Below the pieces are notes generated by a model. The model saw nothing but the letters and a program-made list of their open reading frames with translations, made no database searches and was not told where the DNA came from. The position numbers and the translations under genes were made by a program. 64,000 bases of DNA, taken from positions 372,001-436,000 of the forward strand of contig NZ_JAAORN010000001.1 of assembly GCF_017695975.1 (NCBI RefSeq), given 5' to 3'. Origin of the DNA: Prochlorococcus marinus CUG1417. GTDB lineage: Bacteria; Cyanobacteriota; Cyanobacteriia; PCC-6307; Cyanobiaceae. How positions within the stretch are numbered: position 1 is the stretch's first letter; the number at the start of each line of letters is the position of its first letter. Below, in pieces: positions 53,532 to 63,488 of the stretch.

Positions 53532-55157
53532 TTATTTTCGTTCAGAAATTTCTTTACCATAACCATAGGGATTTTCAACTAATGGAGCTTCTCCTTCCCA
53601 ATTTTCAACTGGAGGTGGAGAAGATGTTAACCATTCGGGTGTAAGAGCATTCCAAGGGTTATCTCCAGCATCTTTTCCATTTCTTACACTAAGGAATACA
53701 TTAATTAAAAAAGGAATTGTACTTATAGCCATCAAAAGAGCCCCAAGGCTACTGATTTGATTAACGAACTGGAATTGAGGATCATATTCTGCAACTCTTC
53801 TTGGCATTCCATTTAAACCAAGCCAATGTTGAGGGGCAAAGCACAAGTTAAATCCGATAAAGGTAATGATAAAATGTAAAATTCCTAATTTTTCATTGAG
53901 CATTTTTCCAGTTACTTTGGGGAACCAATGATAAATTGAAGAGAAAATAATAAAAACAGTCCCTCCATAAACTATGTAATGAAAATGGGCGACAACGAAA
54001 TAGGTATCATGTACGTGAATATCGAAAGGGACCTGTGCCAAAGCAACTCCTGTAATACCTCCAAAAACGAAATTTATAATAAATCCACAAGAGAATAACA
54101 TTGCACTATTTATGGAAATTTTACCTCCCCATAATGTTGCAACCCAATTAAAAAATTTTATACCTGTTGGAACAGCAATAAATGCTGTGGCAATCGTAAA
54201 GAACAATCTCATCCAAGGGGGCGTTCCACTTGTAAACATGTGATGCGCCCAAACTACTAAACCTAAAACTACTATCCCCATTATTGAAAAAACCATTGTT
54301 GTATATCCGAAAAGTGGTTTTCTAGCATGTACAGGAAGTATTTCACTAACTAAACCAAAGGCTGGAAGGACCATAATGTATACAGCTGGATGAGAATAAA
54401 ACCAAAATAAATGCTGATAAACTACTACATTGCCTCCTAAAACAGGATTGAAAAACCCCGTATTAGCAATGATATCGAAGCTAAGAAGAATTAAAGTGCC
54501 TGCTAAAACAGGAGTTGACAAAACAACTAATAGACTTGTTCCAAGCATTGCCCAACAATACATTGGCAATTGCATTAGTTTTAATCCTGGCCTTCTTAAT
54601 TTGATAATGGTGGCTATAAAGTTTATTCCACCAAATATAGAACTGCCTCCAAGTAATAGAACGCTCAGAATCCAAATAATTTGTCCAGATTGAGGAGTAG
54701 TTATGCTTAAAGGTGGATAAGCCGTCCATCCAGCCTGAGCAGCACCATCAACAAAATAGCTTGCTACCAACATCAAACCTGAAGGAGGAATTAACCAAAA
54801 AGCTACGGCATTTAATCTTGGGAATGCCATATCTCTCGCACCTACATAAAATGGAATTAAATAATTTCCAAAAGCACCGTTTACTACTGGCACTATCCAA
54901 AGGAATATCATTATTGTTCCGTGTAAAGTTAAAACTTGGTTATAAACATCTCTTGGCATGAAATCAGACATTGGACTGGCTAGTTCAATTCTTATAGCGC
55001 TCGCTAAGCTTCCTCCTATCAAATAGAAGAGAAAACCACAAACCAAGTATTGTATCCCAATTACTTTATGATCAAGGCTAAAACTAAAGTATCTAAGCCA
55101 GCCTTTAGGTTGAAGGCTTTCATTATTAGTTTTTTGTGGATCAATTGATATTGTCAT
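53532..55157 (-). CDS. ctaD: Cytochrome c oxidase subunit I
   Basis: Heme-copper catalytic subunit of aa3 oxidase, 541 residues with 12 predicted spans. Heme and CuB ligands are visible: LTLHGTIMIFLW (low-spin heme His), FWFYSHPAVYIMVLP (His-Tyr proton/CuB site), VWAHHMFTSG (CuB histidines) and HDTYFVVAHFHYI (heme a and a3 histidines). It is respiratory oxidase of the thylakoid or plasma membrane. The ATG overlaps the ctaC stop by four bases. Confidence 0.98.
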   Translation of the reverse strand: MTISIDPQKTNNESLQPKGWLRYFSFSLDHKVIGIQYLVCGFLFYLIGGSLASAIRIELASPMSDFMPRDVYNQVLTLHGTIMIFLWIVPVVNGAFGNYLIPFYVGARDMAFPRLNAVAFWLIPPSGLMLVASYFVDGAAQAGWTAYPPLSITTPQSGQIIWILSVLLLGGSSIFGGINFIATIIKLRRPGLKLMQLPMYCWAMLGTSLLVVLSTPVLAGTLILLSFDIIANTGFFNPVLGGNVVVYQHLFWFYSHPAVYIMVLPAFGLVSEILPVHARKPLFGYTTMVFSIMGIVVLGLVVWAHHMFTSGTPPWMRLFFTIATAFIAVPTGIKFFNWVATLWGGKISINSAMLFSCGFIINFVFGGITGVALAQVPFDIHVHDTYFVVAHFHYIVYGGTVFIIFSSIYHWFPKVTGKMLNEKLGILHFIITFIGFNLCFAPQHWLGLNGMPRRVAEYDPQFQFVNQISSLGALLMAISTIPFLINVFLSVRNGKDAGDNPWNALTPEWLTSSPPPVENWEGEAPLVENPYGYGKEISERK

Positions 55158-55957
55158 AAATTTACCTCTGGTTTTTTATTTTTGTTAAACCATTCGTTGT
55201 AATCAGATTCTTCTTCAACAATTATGGAGGCTCTCATCCCTCCATGATATGGGCCACATAATTCTGCGCAAATTATCGGATATTTTCCTACTTTTGTAGG
55301 AGTGAAATTTAGAATAGTAGGTTGCCCAGGAATAATATCCTGTTTAATTCTGAACTCTGGCACCCAAAAAGCATGAATGACATCTTTGGATTCCATTTTC
55401 ATTGATACTTTTTGATCAACAGGAACGTGTAGTTCTCCTGATATGAAATTCCCCTTGGGATAATTGAATAGAAATGCAAATTGCATAGCTGAAACTTCAA
55501 TTGATAAATTATTTATTGCTATTTCATTATCAGAAGTTTGACTTATTCCAGCCCATATTTTTTCAGAATTAGAACTCATCATTTCATGGTTATGATTTAG
55601 TTCTTTCATCCCTCCCATTCGATCGTAGATGTTGTAACTATATAAACCTATTAACAAAACAATTATTGAAGGAATAATTGTCCATACAATTTCTAAGCTT
55701 AAATTTCCCTCTAAAGCTATACCATCACCTATCTGATCATTTCTTTTCCTAAACCTAAATAAGCTATAAATAACAGCTATTGTCATTCCTATAAAAATAA
55801 TTAATCCAATGATGAAAAGAATTTTAAAAAGTTCATCGTAAATTGGTGCATTAATACTTGCTTCCGTTGGGAGCAAATTTACATTAAAACCAATCCAAAA
55901 AGATATAGCAAAAACAAGTGAAATAATTAATATTAAATAAATGTTTTTATTTAACAA
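55154..55957 (-). CDS. ctaC: Cytochrome c oxidase subunit II
   Basis: Receives electrons from cytochrome c6 or plastocyanin. Two N-terminal membrane spans (about 5-25 and 45-70) precede a cupredoxin domain. The CuA site is complete: CAELCGPYHGGM with the C-x3-C-x3-H-x2-M ligands, and an earlier His in VIHAFWVPEFRIKQD. The 267-residue length is normal. It is divergent from ctaA by 215 bases of AT-rich DNA in which no clear regulatory element was identified. Confidence 0.97.
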   Translation of the reverse strand: MLNKNIYLILIISLVFAISFWIGFNVNLLPTEASINAPIYDELFKILFIIGLIIFIGMTIAVIYSLFRFRKRNDQIGDGIALEGNLSLEIVWTIIPSIIVLLIGLYSYNIYDRMGGMKELNHNHEMMSSNSEKIWAGISQTSDNEIAINNLSIEVSAMQFAFLFNYPKGNFISGELHVPVDQKVSMKMESKDVIHAFWVPEFRIKQDIIPGQPTILNFTPTKVGKYPIICAELCGPYHGGMRASIIVEEESDYNEWFNKNKKPEVNL

Positions 55958-56172
55958 TTGATCTCTAAAAATTTGTATTTATATTCTCAAGATATTCAAT
56001 TTTTTTAATCCTGCATCCTTTGTTAAAAGAAAAACATTTAAATTCACAACTTCTTAAGATTTACGAAATAAAAGACGTATTATTAATAACTTTTTAGAGT
56101 TAATTGTCAGGGAAAAAAGATTAAATTAGTAAATTATTTTTTAAATTAAACATATTAATTTTTAATTAATGT

Positions 56173-57147
56173 TTGGTTTTTGAATCTAAATTATTATGCA
56201 AAATAATAGGTTTTATCCATTTGATTAATAACCAGTTATATAAATCAAAATATCTGACGATTTTTAAAAGGTTGGGAAGTCATAGTGTATTTGCACTTAT
56301 CGCACTAATCGTAATTGGAGGTGCTACGAGAGTTATGGAGGCAGGACTTGCCTGTCCAGATTGGCCATTATGTTATGGATCTTTTTTGCCTTTTAAACAT
56401 ATGAACCTAAGAGTATTTCTAGAGTGGTTTCATCGTCTAGATGCTTTTCTGGTTGGAATATTAATTCTTTTTAAATTTGCGCTTTCAATTATTTGGAAAA
56501 ATAAAATTCCAAATTGGTTACCTAAAACTTATTCATTATTACTTTTTCTCGTTATTGTCCAAGGATCCTTTGGAGCTTTAACAGTCATAAACCTGCTTGA
56601 TTCATATACTGTCACTGGCCATCTCTTAATAGCTTTTCTACTTCTCATTACAACAATTTCAATAAATCAAAATTTAGAAAATGACGACATTGAAGAGCCT
56701 TTAATTTGGTGGAGATTATTATTTTTTGTTCCTCTTTTACTTACTCTGATTCAATCTTTTATTGGCGTAAGGCTTTCATCAACCTGGTCAGCGCATATTT
56801 GCTTATCTTTTAATAAACAATGTCTAATTCTAAATACACATAAATTATTTTCTTTTCCAATTGCTTTCTCAATTTTATTGATTATTGCTATTGCAATTTA
56901 TAAGAGAAGTTTGCTTGATGAAAATTGGAAATATCTCACAACACTTATTTTTCTCTTGTTTTCCCAAATTACTTTGGGTGTCTTAAGTCTTAAAACAAAT
57001 TTAAATGAACCTATTTTTATTATCGGTCATCAACTTAACGCCTCTTTATTTATTGCGATATTAACAACATTAATTTTTAGAAATCCTTTTACTAAAAAAG
57101 GTCCAAACCACTCCCTTAATCCCCAAACGGCCGGTATCAACTCATGA
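56173..57147 (+). CDS. ctaA: Heme A synthase
   Basis: Membrane oxygenase (Cox15/CtaA) that oxidises heme O to heme A for the oxidase. About eight hydrophobic segments lie in 324 residues. [19 protein letters not shown], the [14 protein letters not shown] histidine, the [11 protein letters not shown] histidine and the [12 protein letters not shown] segment are typical, with later histidines in NTHKLFSFP and [11 protein letters not shown]. Start uncertain: TTG at 56173 or the TTG at 56221. Four-base overlap (ATGA) with ctaB. Confidence 0.93.
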   Translation: MVFESKLLCKIIGFIHLINNQLYKSKYLTIFKRLGSHSVFALIALIVIGGATRVMEAGLACPDWPLCYGSFLPFKHMNLRVFLEWFHRLDAFLVGILILFKFALSIIWKNKIPNWLPKTYSLLLFLVIVQGSFGALTVINLLDSYTVTGHLLIAFLLLITTISINQNLENDDIEEPLIWWRLLFFVPLLLTLIQSFIGVRLSSTWSAHICLSFNKQCLILNTHKLFSFPIAFSILLIIAIAIYKRSLLDENWKYLTTLIFLLFSQITLGVLSLKTNLNEPIFIIGHQLNASLFIAILTTLIFRNPFTKKGPNHSLNPQTAGINS

Positions 57148-58145
57148 ACAGTAGTAACTTAGAAAACTTGAACTATAAATCTTCAATTAGGGATGAAGTT
57201 GTACCTTCAAGAAAAAGATTAACTTTGCCGCCCTGGCTTGAAGTAGCGAAACCTAGATTAATCCCACTTTTACTGGCTACAACTTTGGGAGGAATGGCTT
57301 TAACAGAAGAATGGCCTTTGTCTTCCCCGAAACTTATCTGCACTTTAGGAGGAGGCGCTTTGGCAGCAGCAGCAGCAGGAGCTCTTAATTGCTTGTGGGA
57401 AATGGAATTAGATAAGCGGATGACAAGAACTAGCAAAAGAGCCTTGCCAGAAGGAAAGTTGTCCTCTCAGACTGTATTTTTAGCTGCTGTATCATGTACT
57501 TTGGCAGCTTCGATGCTTTTAGTAAGTGGTGTAAATTATTTGGCTGCAGGTTTAACTCTTCTTGGTTTATTTAGCTACGTAATTTTATATACAGTTATTT
57601 TGAAACCTCGTACAACAAAAAATATTGTTTTCGGAGGAGTTGCTGGTGCGATACCGCCCTTAGTTGGAGCGTCTGCTGCCACAGGGCATGTAGGTCTGAG
57701 TGGTTGGTGGTTGTTTGGTTTAGTAATGTTATGGACCCCAGCTCATTTTTGGGCACTTGCAATTTTGTTGAAGGATGATTACGCATCTGTTGGTATTCCT
57801 ATGCTCCCTTCTGTTAAAGGATCTGTTTTTACTGCTAAAGCGATTTCTCGTTACGGATGGGCAACAGTTTTAATGAGTATTATGGGAGTCTTTGCTTTAC
57901 CTGAAGGGGGTCTCTTATACGGAATTATGTTATTGCCATTTAATGGAAGACTTTTGCAATTAATAAATGAATTAAAGAAATCTCCTGATGATCTTTCAAG
58001 AGCAAAATCTCTTTTTAGGTGGTCTATTCTCTATATGTTTGGCATTTGTCTTTTGTTATTAATTTCTAGGACCCAATTATCCGTAGAATTTGAGCAGCAA
58101 TCTATGCAAATATTTTTATCTATTGTATCCCTGCTTAGTAATTAA
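57144..58145 (+). CDS. ctaB: Protoheme IX farnesyltransferase
   Basis: UbiA-type enzyme that farnesylates heme b to heme O. Aspartate-containing motif [23 protein letters not shown] and the second block [20 protein letters not shown] mark CyoE/CtaB. It has 333 residues with about nine spans. Together with ctaA and the divergent ctaCDE genes it completes the aa3 oxidase assembly set. Its ATG overlaps the ctaA stop. Confidence 0.95.
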   Translation: MNSSNLENLNYKSSIRDEVVPSRKRLTLPPWLEVAKPRLIPLLLATTLGGMALTEEWPLSSPKLICTLGGGALAAAAAGALNCLWEMELDKRMTRTSKRALPEGKLSSQTVFLAAVSCTLAASMLLVSGVNYLAAGLTLLGLFSYVILYTVILKPRTTKNIVFGGVAGAIPPLVGASAATGHVGLSGWWLFGLVMLWTPAHFWALAILLKDDYASVGIPMLPSVKGSVFTAKAISRYGWATVLMSIMGVFALPEGGLLYGIMLLPFNGRLLQLINELKKSPDDLSRAKSLFRWSILYMFGICLLLLISRTQLSVEFEQQSMQIFLSIVSLLSN

Positions 58146-58184
58146 ATTAGATGTAAAATGTTTTTTAAGTAAATAGTAAGTTTG

Positions 58185-59201
58185 ATGAATTATATAAAAG
58201 TTAAAGGGCTCTCAAAATCTTATTCAGAAATTAATGCATTAAAAAATTTATCAATGGAAATTGAAGCTGGTACATTATTCGGAATACTAGGTCCAAATGG
58301 TGCTGGCAAATCAACACTAATAAAAATACTCGCTACTTTAATAGAGCCTGATAGTGGAGAAGTTTTTATAAATAATATTAATCTGATAAAAAATTCAAGG
58401 AAAATTAGAGAATTAATTGGTTATGTCGCTCAAGACATTGCACTTGATAAAATATTAACTGGACGAGAGCTTTTGGATTTTCAATCAGATTTATATCACA
58501 TCAACAAAAATAAAAAATTTGAAAGGATAAATAAATTAATAGATCAATTAGAAATGAATGATTGGATTGATCGTAAGTGCGGCACTTATTCAGGGGGAAT
58601 GAAAAGAAGAATAGATCTGGCAGCTGGACTTTTACATTTACCCCAAGTATTAATTTTAGATGAACCTACAGTTGGTTTAGATATTGAGAGTAGGAATATC
58701 ATATGGCAACTTTTGAAAGATTTGAGAAATAATGGAATGACCATTATTTTAAGTAGTCACTATCTTGATGAAATAGATAAATTGGCTGACAGATTAGTGA
58801 TAATTGATGATGGAAGAGTTATAGCAAAAGGAACTCCTGCAGAGCTCAAAAATAAATTAGGAGGAGATAGAGTAACTTTGAAAGTAAGAGAATTTAGTAA
58901 TCAGGAAGAAGCAAAAAATATATGTAAAATTTTATCTTCAATAGATGGAATTAGTCAGATTATCATAAATGAATCTCAAGGTTTCTCGATAAATTTCGTA
59001 GCAGATAAGCAAAAAGATTTACTTACAAAGCTAAAAGTGGAATTGGCCTTCTCAAAGTTTGAAATTTTTTCTCTTACCCAAAGTCAGCCAAGCTTGGATG
59101 ATGTATATCTTCAGGCAACTGGGAAAACATTATTGGATGCTGAAATTTCTATGGCAGGGAAAAGAGACCTAAAAAAAGAATCAAAGCAATCCATGCGATA
59201 A
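58185..59201 (+). CDS. ABC-2 type exporter ATPase (DrrA/CcmA-like)
   Basis: ATPase of 338 residues. Walker A is LGPNGAGKST, signature YSGGMKRRIDLAAGL, Walker B LILDEPTVGLD, and H-loop SSHYLDE. The C-terminal extension of about 90 residues with QSQPSLDDVYLQATGKTL is typical of DrrA-like drug or lipid exporters. The TTG one codon earlier is possible; ATG is used. It pairs with the permease 49 bases downstream. Substrate unknown. Confidence 0.93.
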   Translation: MNYIKVKGLSKSYSEINALKNLSMEIEAGTLFGILGPNGAGKSTLIKILATLIEPDSGEVFINNINLIKNSRKIRELIGYVAQDIALDKILTGRELLDFQSDLYHINKNKKFERINKLIDQLEMNDWIDRKCGTYSGGMKRRIDLAAGLLHLPQVLILDEPTVGLDIESRNIIWQLLKDLRNNGMTIILSSHYLDEIDKLADRLVIIDDGRVIAKGTPAELKNKLGGDRVTLKVREFSNQEEAKNICKILSSIDGISQIIINESQGFSINFVADKQKDLLTKLKVELAFSKFEIFSLTQSQPSLDDVYLQATGKTLLDAEISMAGKRDLKKESKQSMR

Positions 59202-59250
59202 AAAAAACTTTTGGTTAACTAACTATAATGAATAGTAAGTACTGCTAATT

Positions 59251-60075
59251 ATGGAATTACAACAGTATAATTTATTTTTTTTATATCAAGAAACATTTGC
59301 CTTAACAAAGAGATTATTTATTCAATTACAAAGAAGACCATCAACTCTTTTAGCAGGAATATTACAACCAATAATTTGGCTTTTTTTATTTGGGGCATTA
59401 TTTTCTAAAGCTCCTGAAGGTTTTTTACCAGGAGTTGATTCTTATGGGAATTTTTTAGGTGCAGGACTTATTGTTTTTACTGCTTTTAGCGGAGCCCTAA
59501 ACTCTGGTCTTCCTTTAATGTTTGATAGAGAGTTTGGATTTCTTAATAGATTACTTGTGGCTCCTTTAACCAGTAGATTATCTATAGTTTTATCTTCTTT
59601 CTTTTACATAACAATCTTGAGCTTTATTCAGAGTATTGTAATAATGATTGTTTCATACATTTTGGGTTATGGATGGCCTAACCTATATGGTTTAGGAATT
59701 GTATTTACAACACTAATTTTATTAGTTCTTTTTGTGACATCAATAAGTTTATGTTTAGCGTTTGTTTTGCCGGGACATATTGAATTAATCGCTCTTATAT
59801 TCGTAATAAATTTACCTCTTTTATTTGCGAGTACTGCTTTGGCTCCAATCTCTTTTATGCCCAATTGGCTAGGGTGGCTAGCTTCATTAAATCCATTGAC
59901 TTTTGCTATTGAACCTATAAGGACTGCTTATACACAAAATATGGATTTAGAATTAGTGGCTTTACACGCCCCATATGGTGATTTAACTTGTAAGAGTTGT
60001 ATCTCAATTTTATTTTTTTTAACAGTAATCTCTCTAATTGCTATAAGACCTCTGTTAAATAAAAAGTTAAATTAA
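59251..60075 (+). CDS. ABC-2 type exporter permease
   Basis: Permease of 274 residues with six hydrophobic segments. An N-terminal cytoplasmic helix with RPSTLLAGILQPIIWLFLFGALFS precedes the spans. The MFDREFGFLNRLLVAPL motif of the ABC-2 family is the coupling helix, and the later span ALIFVINLPLLFASTALAPISFMP is characteristic. Partner of the preceding ATPase; the exported substrate (drug, lipid or polysaccharide) is not indicated. Confidence 0.92.
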   Translation: MELQQYNLFFLYQETFALTKRLFIQLQRRPSTLLAGILQPIIWLFLFGALFSKAPEGFLPGVDSYGNFLGAGLIVFTAFSGALNSGLPLMFDREFGFLNRLLVAPLTSRLSIVLSSFFYITILSFIQSIVIMIVSYILGYGWPNLYGLGIVFTTLILLVLFVTSISLCLAFVLPGHIELIALIFVINLPLLFASTALAPISFMPNWLGWLASLNPLTFAIEPIRTAYTQNMDLELVALHAPYGDLTCKSCISILFFLTVISLIAIRPLLNKKLN

Positions 60076-60082
60076 AAAATTC

Positions 60083-60586
60083 ATGCTTTTAAAAAACCAT
60101 CTAATAGAAGTTTTTAAAAAGGCCTCTTCAGAAAATAATTTTTTGCTTAAAGAAAATATTGTTCTTAAGTGGGTCCATAGATTTGGGATTGATTCTTTAA
60201 GTGATTTATTAATTCATAGTACAGTTTTAAAGGAAAAGCAGAATAAGAAAGAAAATCAAGAACAAATTTCTTTAATTGATGAAGTGACTGAGGAAGAAAA
60301 TCAAGAACAAATTTCTTTAATTGATGAAGTGACTGAGGAAGAAAATCAAGAACAAATTTCTTTAATTGATGAAGTGACTGAGGAAGAAAATCAAGAACAA
60401 ATTTCTTTAATTGATGAAGTGACTGAGGAAGAAAATCAAGAACAAATTTCTTTAATTGATGAAGTGACTGAGGAAGAAAATCAAGATACTAATAAAATAA
60501 AACAATATATAAATACCCAAAAATCACCACTTCCTTATATTAAAAATTTACGAAAGTGGATTAATAACGATAAAAAAGCTAGTTAG
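60083..60586 (+). CDS. Hypothetical protein with tandem 15-residue repeats
   Basis: Protein of 167 residues of unknown function. The first 50 residues look globular and helical (NHLIEVFKKASSENNF, ENIVLKWVHRFGIDSLSDLL). Residues 57-131 are five exact copies of an acidic unit E-N-Q-E-Q-I-S-L-I-D-E-V-T-E-E, followed by a partial copy and a basic tail with a LPYIKNLRKWI helix. The acidic repeat may be a disordered or coiled linker. It lies seven bases after the permease gene and three bases before the end of convergent groEL. Confidence 0.7.
   Translation: MLLKNHLIEVFKKASSENNFLLKENIVLKWVHRFGIDSLSDLLIHSTVLKEKQNKKENQEQISLIDEVTEEENQEQISLIDEVTEEENQEQISLIDEVTEEENQEQISLIDEVTEEENQEQISLIDEVTEEENQDTNKIKQYINTQKSPLPYIKNLRKWINNDKKAS
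60251..60485 (+). repeat. Five perfect 45-bp tandem repeats plus partial copy
   Basis: The unit beginning GAAAATCAAGAACAAATTTC occurs at 60251, 60296, 60341, 60386 and 60431 with no base differences, then an incomplete sixth copy (GAAAATCAAGA). Identity includes synonymous positions, so the array is young or homogenised. It is a length-polymorphic minisatellite candidate. Confidence 0.95.
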
Positions 60587-60589
60587 CTT

Positions 60590-62335
60590 TTACATCATTC
60601 CTGGCATACCCATGCCACCCATCCCTGGCATGCCCATACCACCCATTCCTGGCATACCCATACCACCCATTCCTGGCATACCCATACCACCCATTCCTGG
60701 CATACCCATGCCACCCATTCCTCCCATGGGATCTCCTCCTGGGCCTCCTGGGGCTGGGGTTTCAGGCTCTGGAATATCAGCAATTGCCACTTCTGTTGTA
60801 AGGAGCATAGCTGCAATAGATACTGAATCTTGAAGAGCCAATTTTAATACTTTGGTTGGGTCTAATATCCCAGAATCTTTTAAATCCTCATATTTTCCTG
60901 AATTAGCATTAAACCCTTTTTTAAGCCTTTTAATTTCCGCGACCACTACATCACCATTAAAACCCGCATTTTTTGCAATTTGTTTAGTAGGTTCTAAGAG
61001 AGCTTCTTTTAATATATTTATACCTGTTTTTAAGTCGTCGGATGACTTTTGACTTAAATTTAAAAGATCATCTGAAATCTCTATTAAAGTTTGTCCACCT
61101 CCTGAAACAACACCTTCTTCAATGGCTGCCTTTGTAGCATTAAGTGAGTCTTCTGTTCTTAATTTTTTATACTTCATCTCTGTTTCTGTGGCAGCTCCTA
61201 CTTTGATAAGAGCCACTCCTCCAGAAAGTTTGGCTATCCTTTCATTAATTTTATCCTGGTCGTATTCTGATTCTGTTATTTCGACTTCCTTTTTTAATTT
61301 CGCTACTCTCTCTTTTACTAAATCTTTAGTGTCTTCAAAGGCAACTATTGTAGTTTTATCTTTTGTAATAGTAATTTTTTTTGCTTTACCTAAATCATTT
61401 ATGGATGCTTTATCTAATGTCATCGATTTGTCTTCACTAATTAAATTGGCTCCAGTAAGAATTGCAATATCCTCAAGGGCAGCTTTTCTTCTCTCACCAA
61501 ATAGTGGAGCTCTTACGGAAGCTACATTTAAAACTCCACTATTTTTATTCAATACAAGTGTTGTTAATGCTTCTCCTTCTATATCTTCAGCAAGAATAAG
61601 AAAAGGCGAGCCTGATTTTTGAATTTCTTCTAATATTGGAACTAAATTAGCTAACGTTGAAATTTTCTGGTCAGTAATTAATATTTTGGGGTTTTCAAGT
61701 TCACAAACTTGTCTTTCTGGGTCCGTTACAAAATATGGGGAACTATATCCTCTATCAAAAGACATTCCTTCAGTTATATCTAATTCTGTATCTAATGATT
61801 GAGATTCTTCAACAGTTATGACACCATCAGAAGTAACGATATCCATGGCCTTTGAGATTATAGATCCTATTTCTTCATCACCTCCAGCACTAACTGTTGC
61901 TACTTTTTGAATATCAGAACCACTTAACGAAATACTTTTGGAACTTAATTTTTCTAGAACAAAAGCCAAGCCTTTCTCCATACCTTTTTTTAACTCCATA
62001 GGACTGGCACCAGAAGCAATATTTTTTAATCCTTCCTGAACCATCTTTTGAGTCAAAATTGTTGCTGTTGTTGTTCCATCACCAGCATTCTCTTTTGTCT
62101 TGGAAGCAACTTGTTCTATTAACTTCGCGCCTAAATTAGAAATAGGGTTTTCAATCGCAATCTCTTTAGCAACTGTAGATCCATCTCTTACTACGTCTGG
62201 AGAACCAAATTTTCTCTCTATTACTACGTTTTTTGCCTTCGGCCCAATTGTAACCTTTACTGCATTAGCTACGAAATTTACACCTTTTTCTAGTGCTTCT
62301 CTCGATTCATTAGAAAAACTTAACTGTTTGGCCAT
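60590..62335 (-). CDS. groL: Chaperonin GroEL with extended Gly-Met tail
   Basis: 60-kDa chaperonin of 581 residues. [37 protein letters not shown] at the N terminus, the ATPase loop [10 protein letters not shown], and the [23 protein letters not shown] segment are canonical. No groES is adjacent, so this is a monocistronic paralogue of the kind found in cyanobacteria beside a groESL operon. The C terminus has five GGMGMPGM units, longer than the E. coli GGM tail. No CIRCE element was found upstream. Confidence 0.96.
   Translation of the reverse strand: MAKQLSFSNESREALEKGVNFVANAVKVTIGPKAKNVVIERKFGSPDVVRDGSTVAKEIAIENPISNLGAKLIEQVASKTKENAGDGTTTATILTQKMVQEGLKNIASGASPMELKKGMEKGLAFVLEKLSSKSISLSGSDIQKVATVSAGGDEEIGSIISKAMDIVTSDGVITVEESQSLDTELDITEGMSFDRGYSSPYFVTDPERQVCELENPKILITDQKISTLANLVPILEEIQKSGSPFLILAEDIEGEALTTLVLNKNSGVLNVASVRAPLFGERRKAALEDIAILTGANLISEDKSMTLDKASINDLGKAKKITITKDKTTIVAFEDTKDLVKERVAKLKKEVEITESEYDQDKINERIAKLSGGVALIKVGAATETEMKYKKLRTEDSLNATKAAIEEGVVSGGGQTLIEISDDLLNLSQKSSDDLKTGINILKEALLEPTKQIAKNAGFNGDVVVAEIKRLKKGFNANSGKYEDLKDSGILDPTKVLKLALQDSVSIAAMLLTTEVAIADIPEPETPAPGGPGGDPMGGMGGMGMPGMGGMGMPGMGGMGMPGMGGMGMPGMGGMGMPGMM
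60598..60720 (-). repeat. 24-bp repeat array encoding the GroEL Gly-Met-Pro tail
   Basis: About five 24-base units on the + strand (CATACCCATACCACCCATTCCTGG with minor changes) encode GGMGMPGM in groEL on the - strand. Copies differ at a few third positions, so this array appears older than the neighbouring 45-bp array. Confidence 0.9.
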
Positions 62336-62466
62336 GTTTGCTGATTCTTTTCCTTATTCTAATCTCCCATAGAATCTTTATTTAAGGGATATTTAATTTA
62401 GTGGGGAAAGCCGAATTTCTTTTAATGAGACATACAAACTTATTCAAATAAGAGTATCTTTAAGAT

Positions 62467-62646
62467 ATGGATGAAACAAATAATCTTATTTTTACTCTTA
62501 CTGCAATCCTCGCGATTGCTATGACACTAATATATTTTCCTCTAAGATTTTTCTTGACACTAACTGCAAGAAGTAGAAGATTAAAATTATTACAAAAAAT
62601 TAGAAGGTTAAGAGATGAATTGGGACAACCATATGAAAGTACATAA
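62467..62646 (+). CDS. Hypothetical 59-residue single-span membrane protein
   Basis: Open frame with ATG start: a short acidic N terminus (MDETNN), one hydrophobic segment (about 7-33) and a strongly basic helix (ARSRRLKLLQKIRRLRDELG). Its stop adjoins the end of convergent fabG exactly. The charge pattern and fit in the gap suggest a real membrane-associated gene. No family is recognised. Confidence 0.65.
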   Translation: MDETNNLIFTLTAILAIAMTLIYFPLRFFLTLTARSRRLKLLQKIRRLRDELGQPYEST

Positions 62647-63396
62647 TCAAATACTCATACCCCCATCAATACTAATTGTTTGTCCTGTAATGTAATTTCC
62701 TGCATTACTTGAAACTAAGAATGACACTAAGTTTGCAATTTGAGTGCAACTTCCTAATTTCCCTAGAGGAATTACTTTCAGAATCTCTTCAGTATTAAGT
62801 TTTTCAGTCATCTCTGTTTCTATGAAACCTGGGGCTATTGCATTCACGTTTATACCTCTTGAAGCAAATTCTTTAGCGCAAGTTTTGGTGAATCCAATAA
62901 TTCCAGCCTTGGCTGCAGAATAATTTGCTTGACCAGGATTACCAATTATTCCAACAACAGATGAAATGTTTACAATACTACCGCTTCTTTTTTTCATCAT
63001 AAATTTTGAAGCATATTTTGTACAAAGAAAAACTCCTTTCAAGTTTGTATTTAGTACGTCATCCCATTGTTCCGATTTCATTCTCATTAATAGTCCATCT
63101 CTGGTAATACCAGCATTATTAATGAGGATATCAATGGACCCATTAATTTTTATGATTTCTTCAAAAGCTGAACTGACAGAATCCTCCTTAGAAACATCAA
63201 ATTTTAACTTATGAGCTTTACCTCCAGATTTTTTTATTAAATTTACGACTTCTTCAGCTTTTTCATCGGATGAAGAGTAATTAATAAAAACTTCTGCTCC
63301 TAAGCGGCTTAGTTCTAAAGCAATTTCTTTACCAATTCCTCTGCTAGCTCCAGTAATTAAAGCAACTTTGTCTGATAATGAATCTGTATTGGACAT
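62647..63396 (-). CDS. fabG: 3-oxoacyl-[acyl-carrier-protein] reductase
   Basis: NADPH-dependent SDR of the type II fatty acid elongation cycle, 249 residues. The nucleotide motif TGASRGIGKEIA, NNAGITRDGLLMRM, catalytic Ser in NISSVVGIIGN and the Y-x3-K in GQANYSAAKAG are all present. The C-terminal YITGQTISIDGGMSI is typical. It is divergent from ispD across 92 bases. Confidence 0.96.
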   Translation of the reverse strand: MSNTDSLSDKVALITGASRGIGKEIALELSRLGAEVFINYSSSDEKAEEVVNLIKKSGGKAHKLKFDVSKEDSVSSAFEEIIKINGSIDILINNAGITRDGLLMRMKSEQWDDVLNTNLKGVFLCTKYASKFMMKKRSGSIVNISSVVGIIGNPGQANYSAAKAGIIGFTKTCAKEFASRGINVNAIAPGFIETEMTEKLNTEEILKVIPLGKLGSCTQIANLVSFLVSSNAGNYITGQTISIDGGMSI

Positions 63397-63488
63397 TATT
63401 AAATTTTATAATTTTCAATCGTAGTACTATTTGTGTAAAGATATTGCTTTTATTTATAATTGTCTAGAAAATAAAAAGATCTTTTATC

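Noticed and set aside
55958-56172. Searched the ctaC-ctaA gap for a strong promoter, terminator or regulatory palindrome.
   Set aside because: Only ordinary AT-rich sequence with short runs was found; nothing distinct enough to report.
60251-60720. CRISPR array.
   Set aside because: Repeats are contiguous without spacers, lie within coding frames and have no cas genes nearby.
60595-60833. Pro/Met/Gly-rich and Trp-rich frames on both strands over the groEL tail.
   Set aside because: They are produced by the 24-base repeat read in other frames; groEL is intact across them.
62336-62466. CIRCE operator upstream of groEL.
   Set aside because: No TTAGCACTC-N9-GAGTGCTAA inverted repeat is present.
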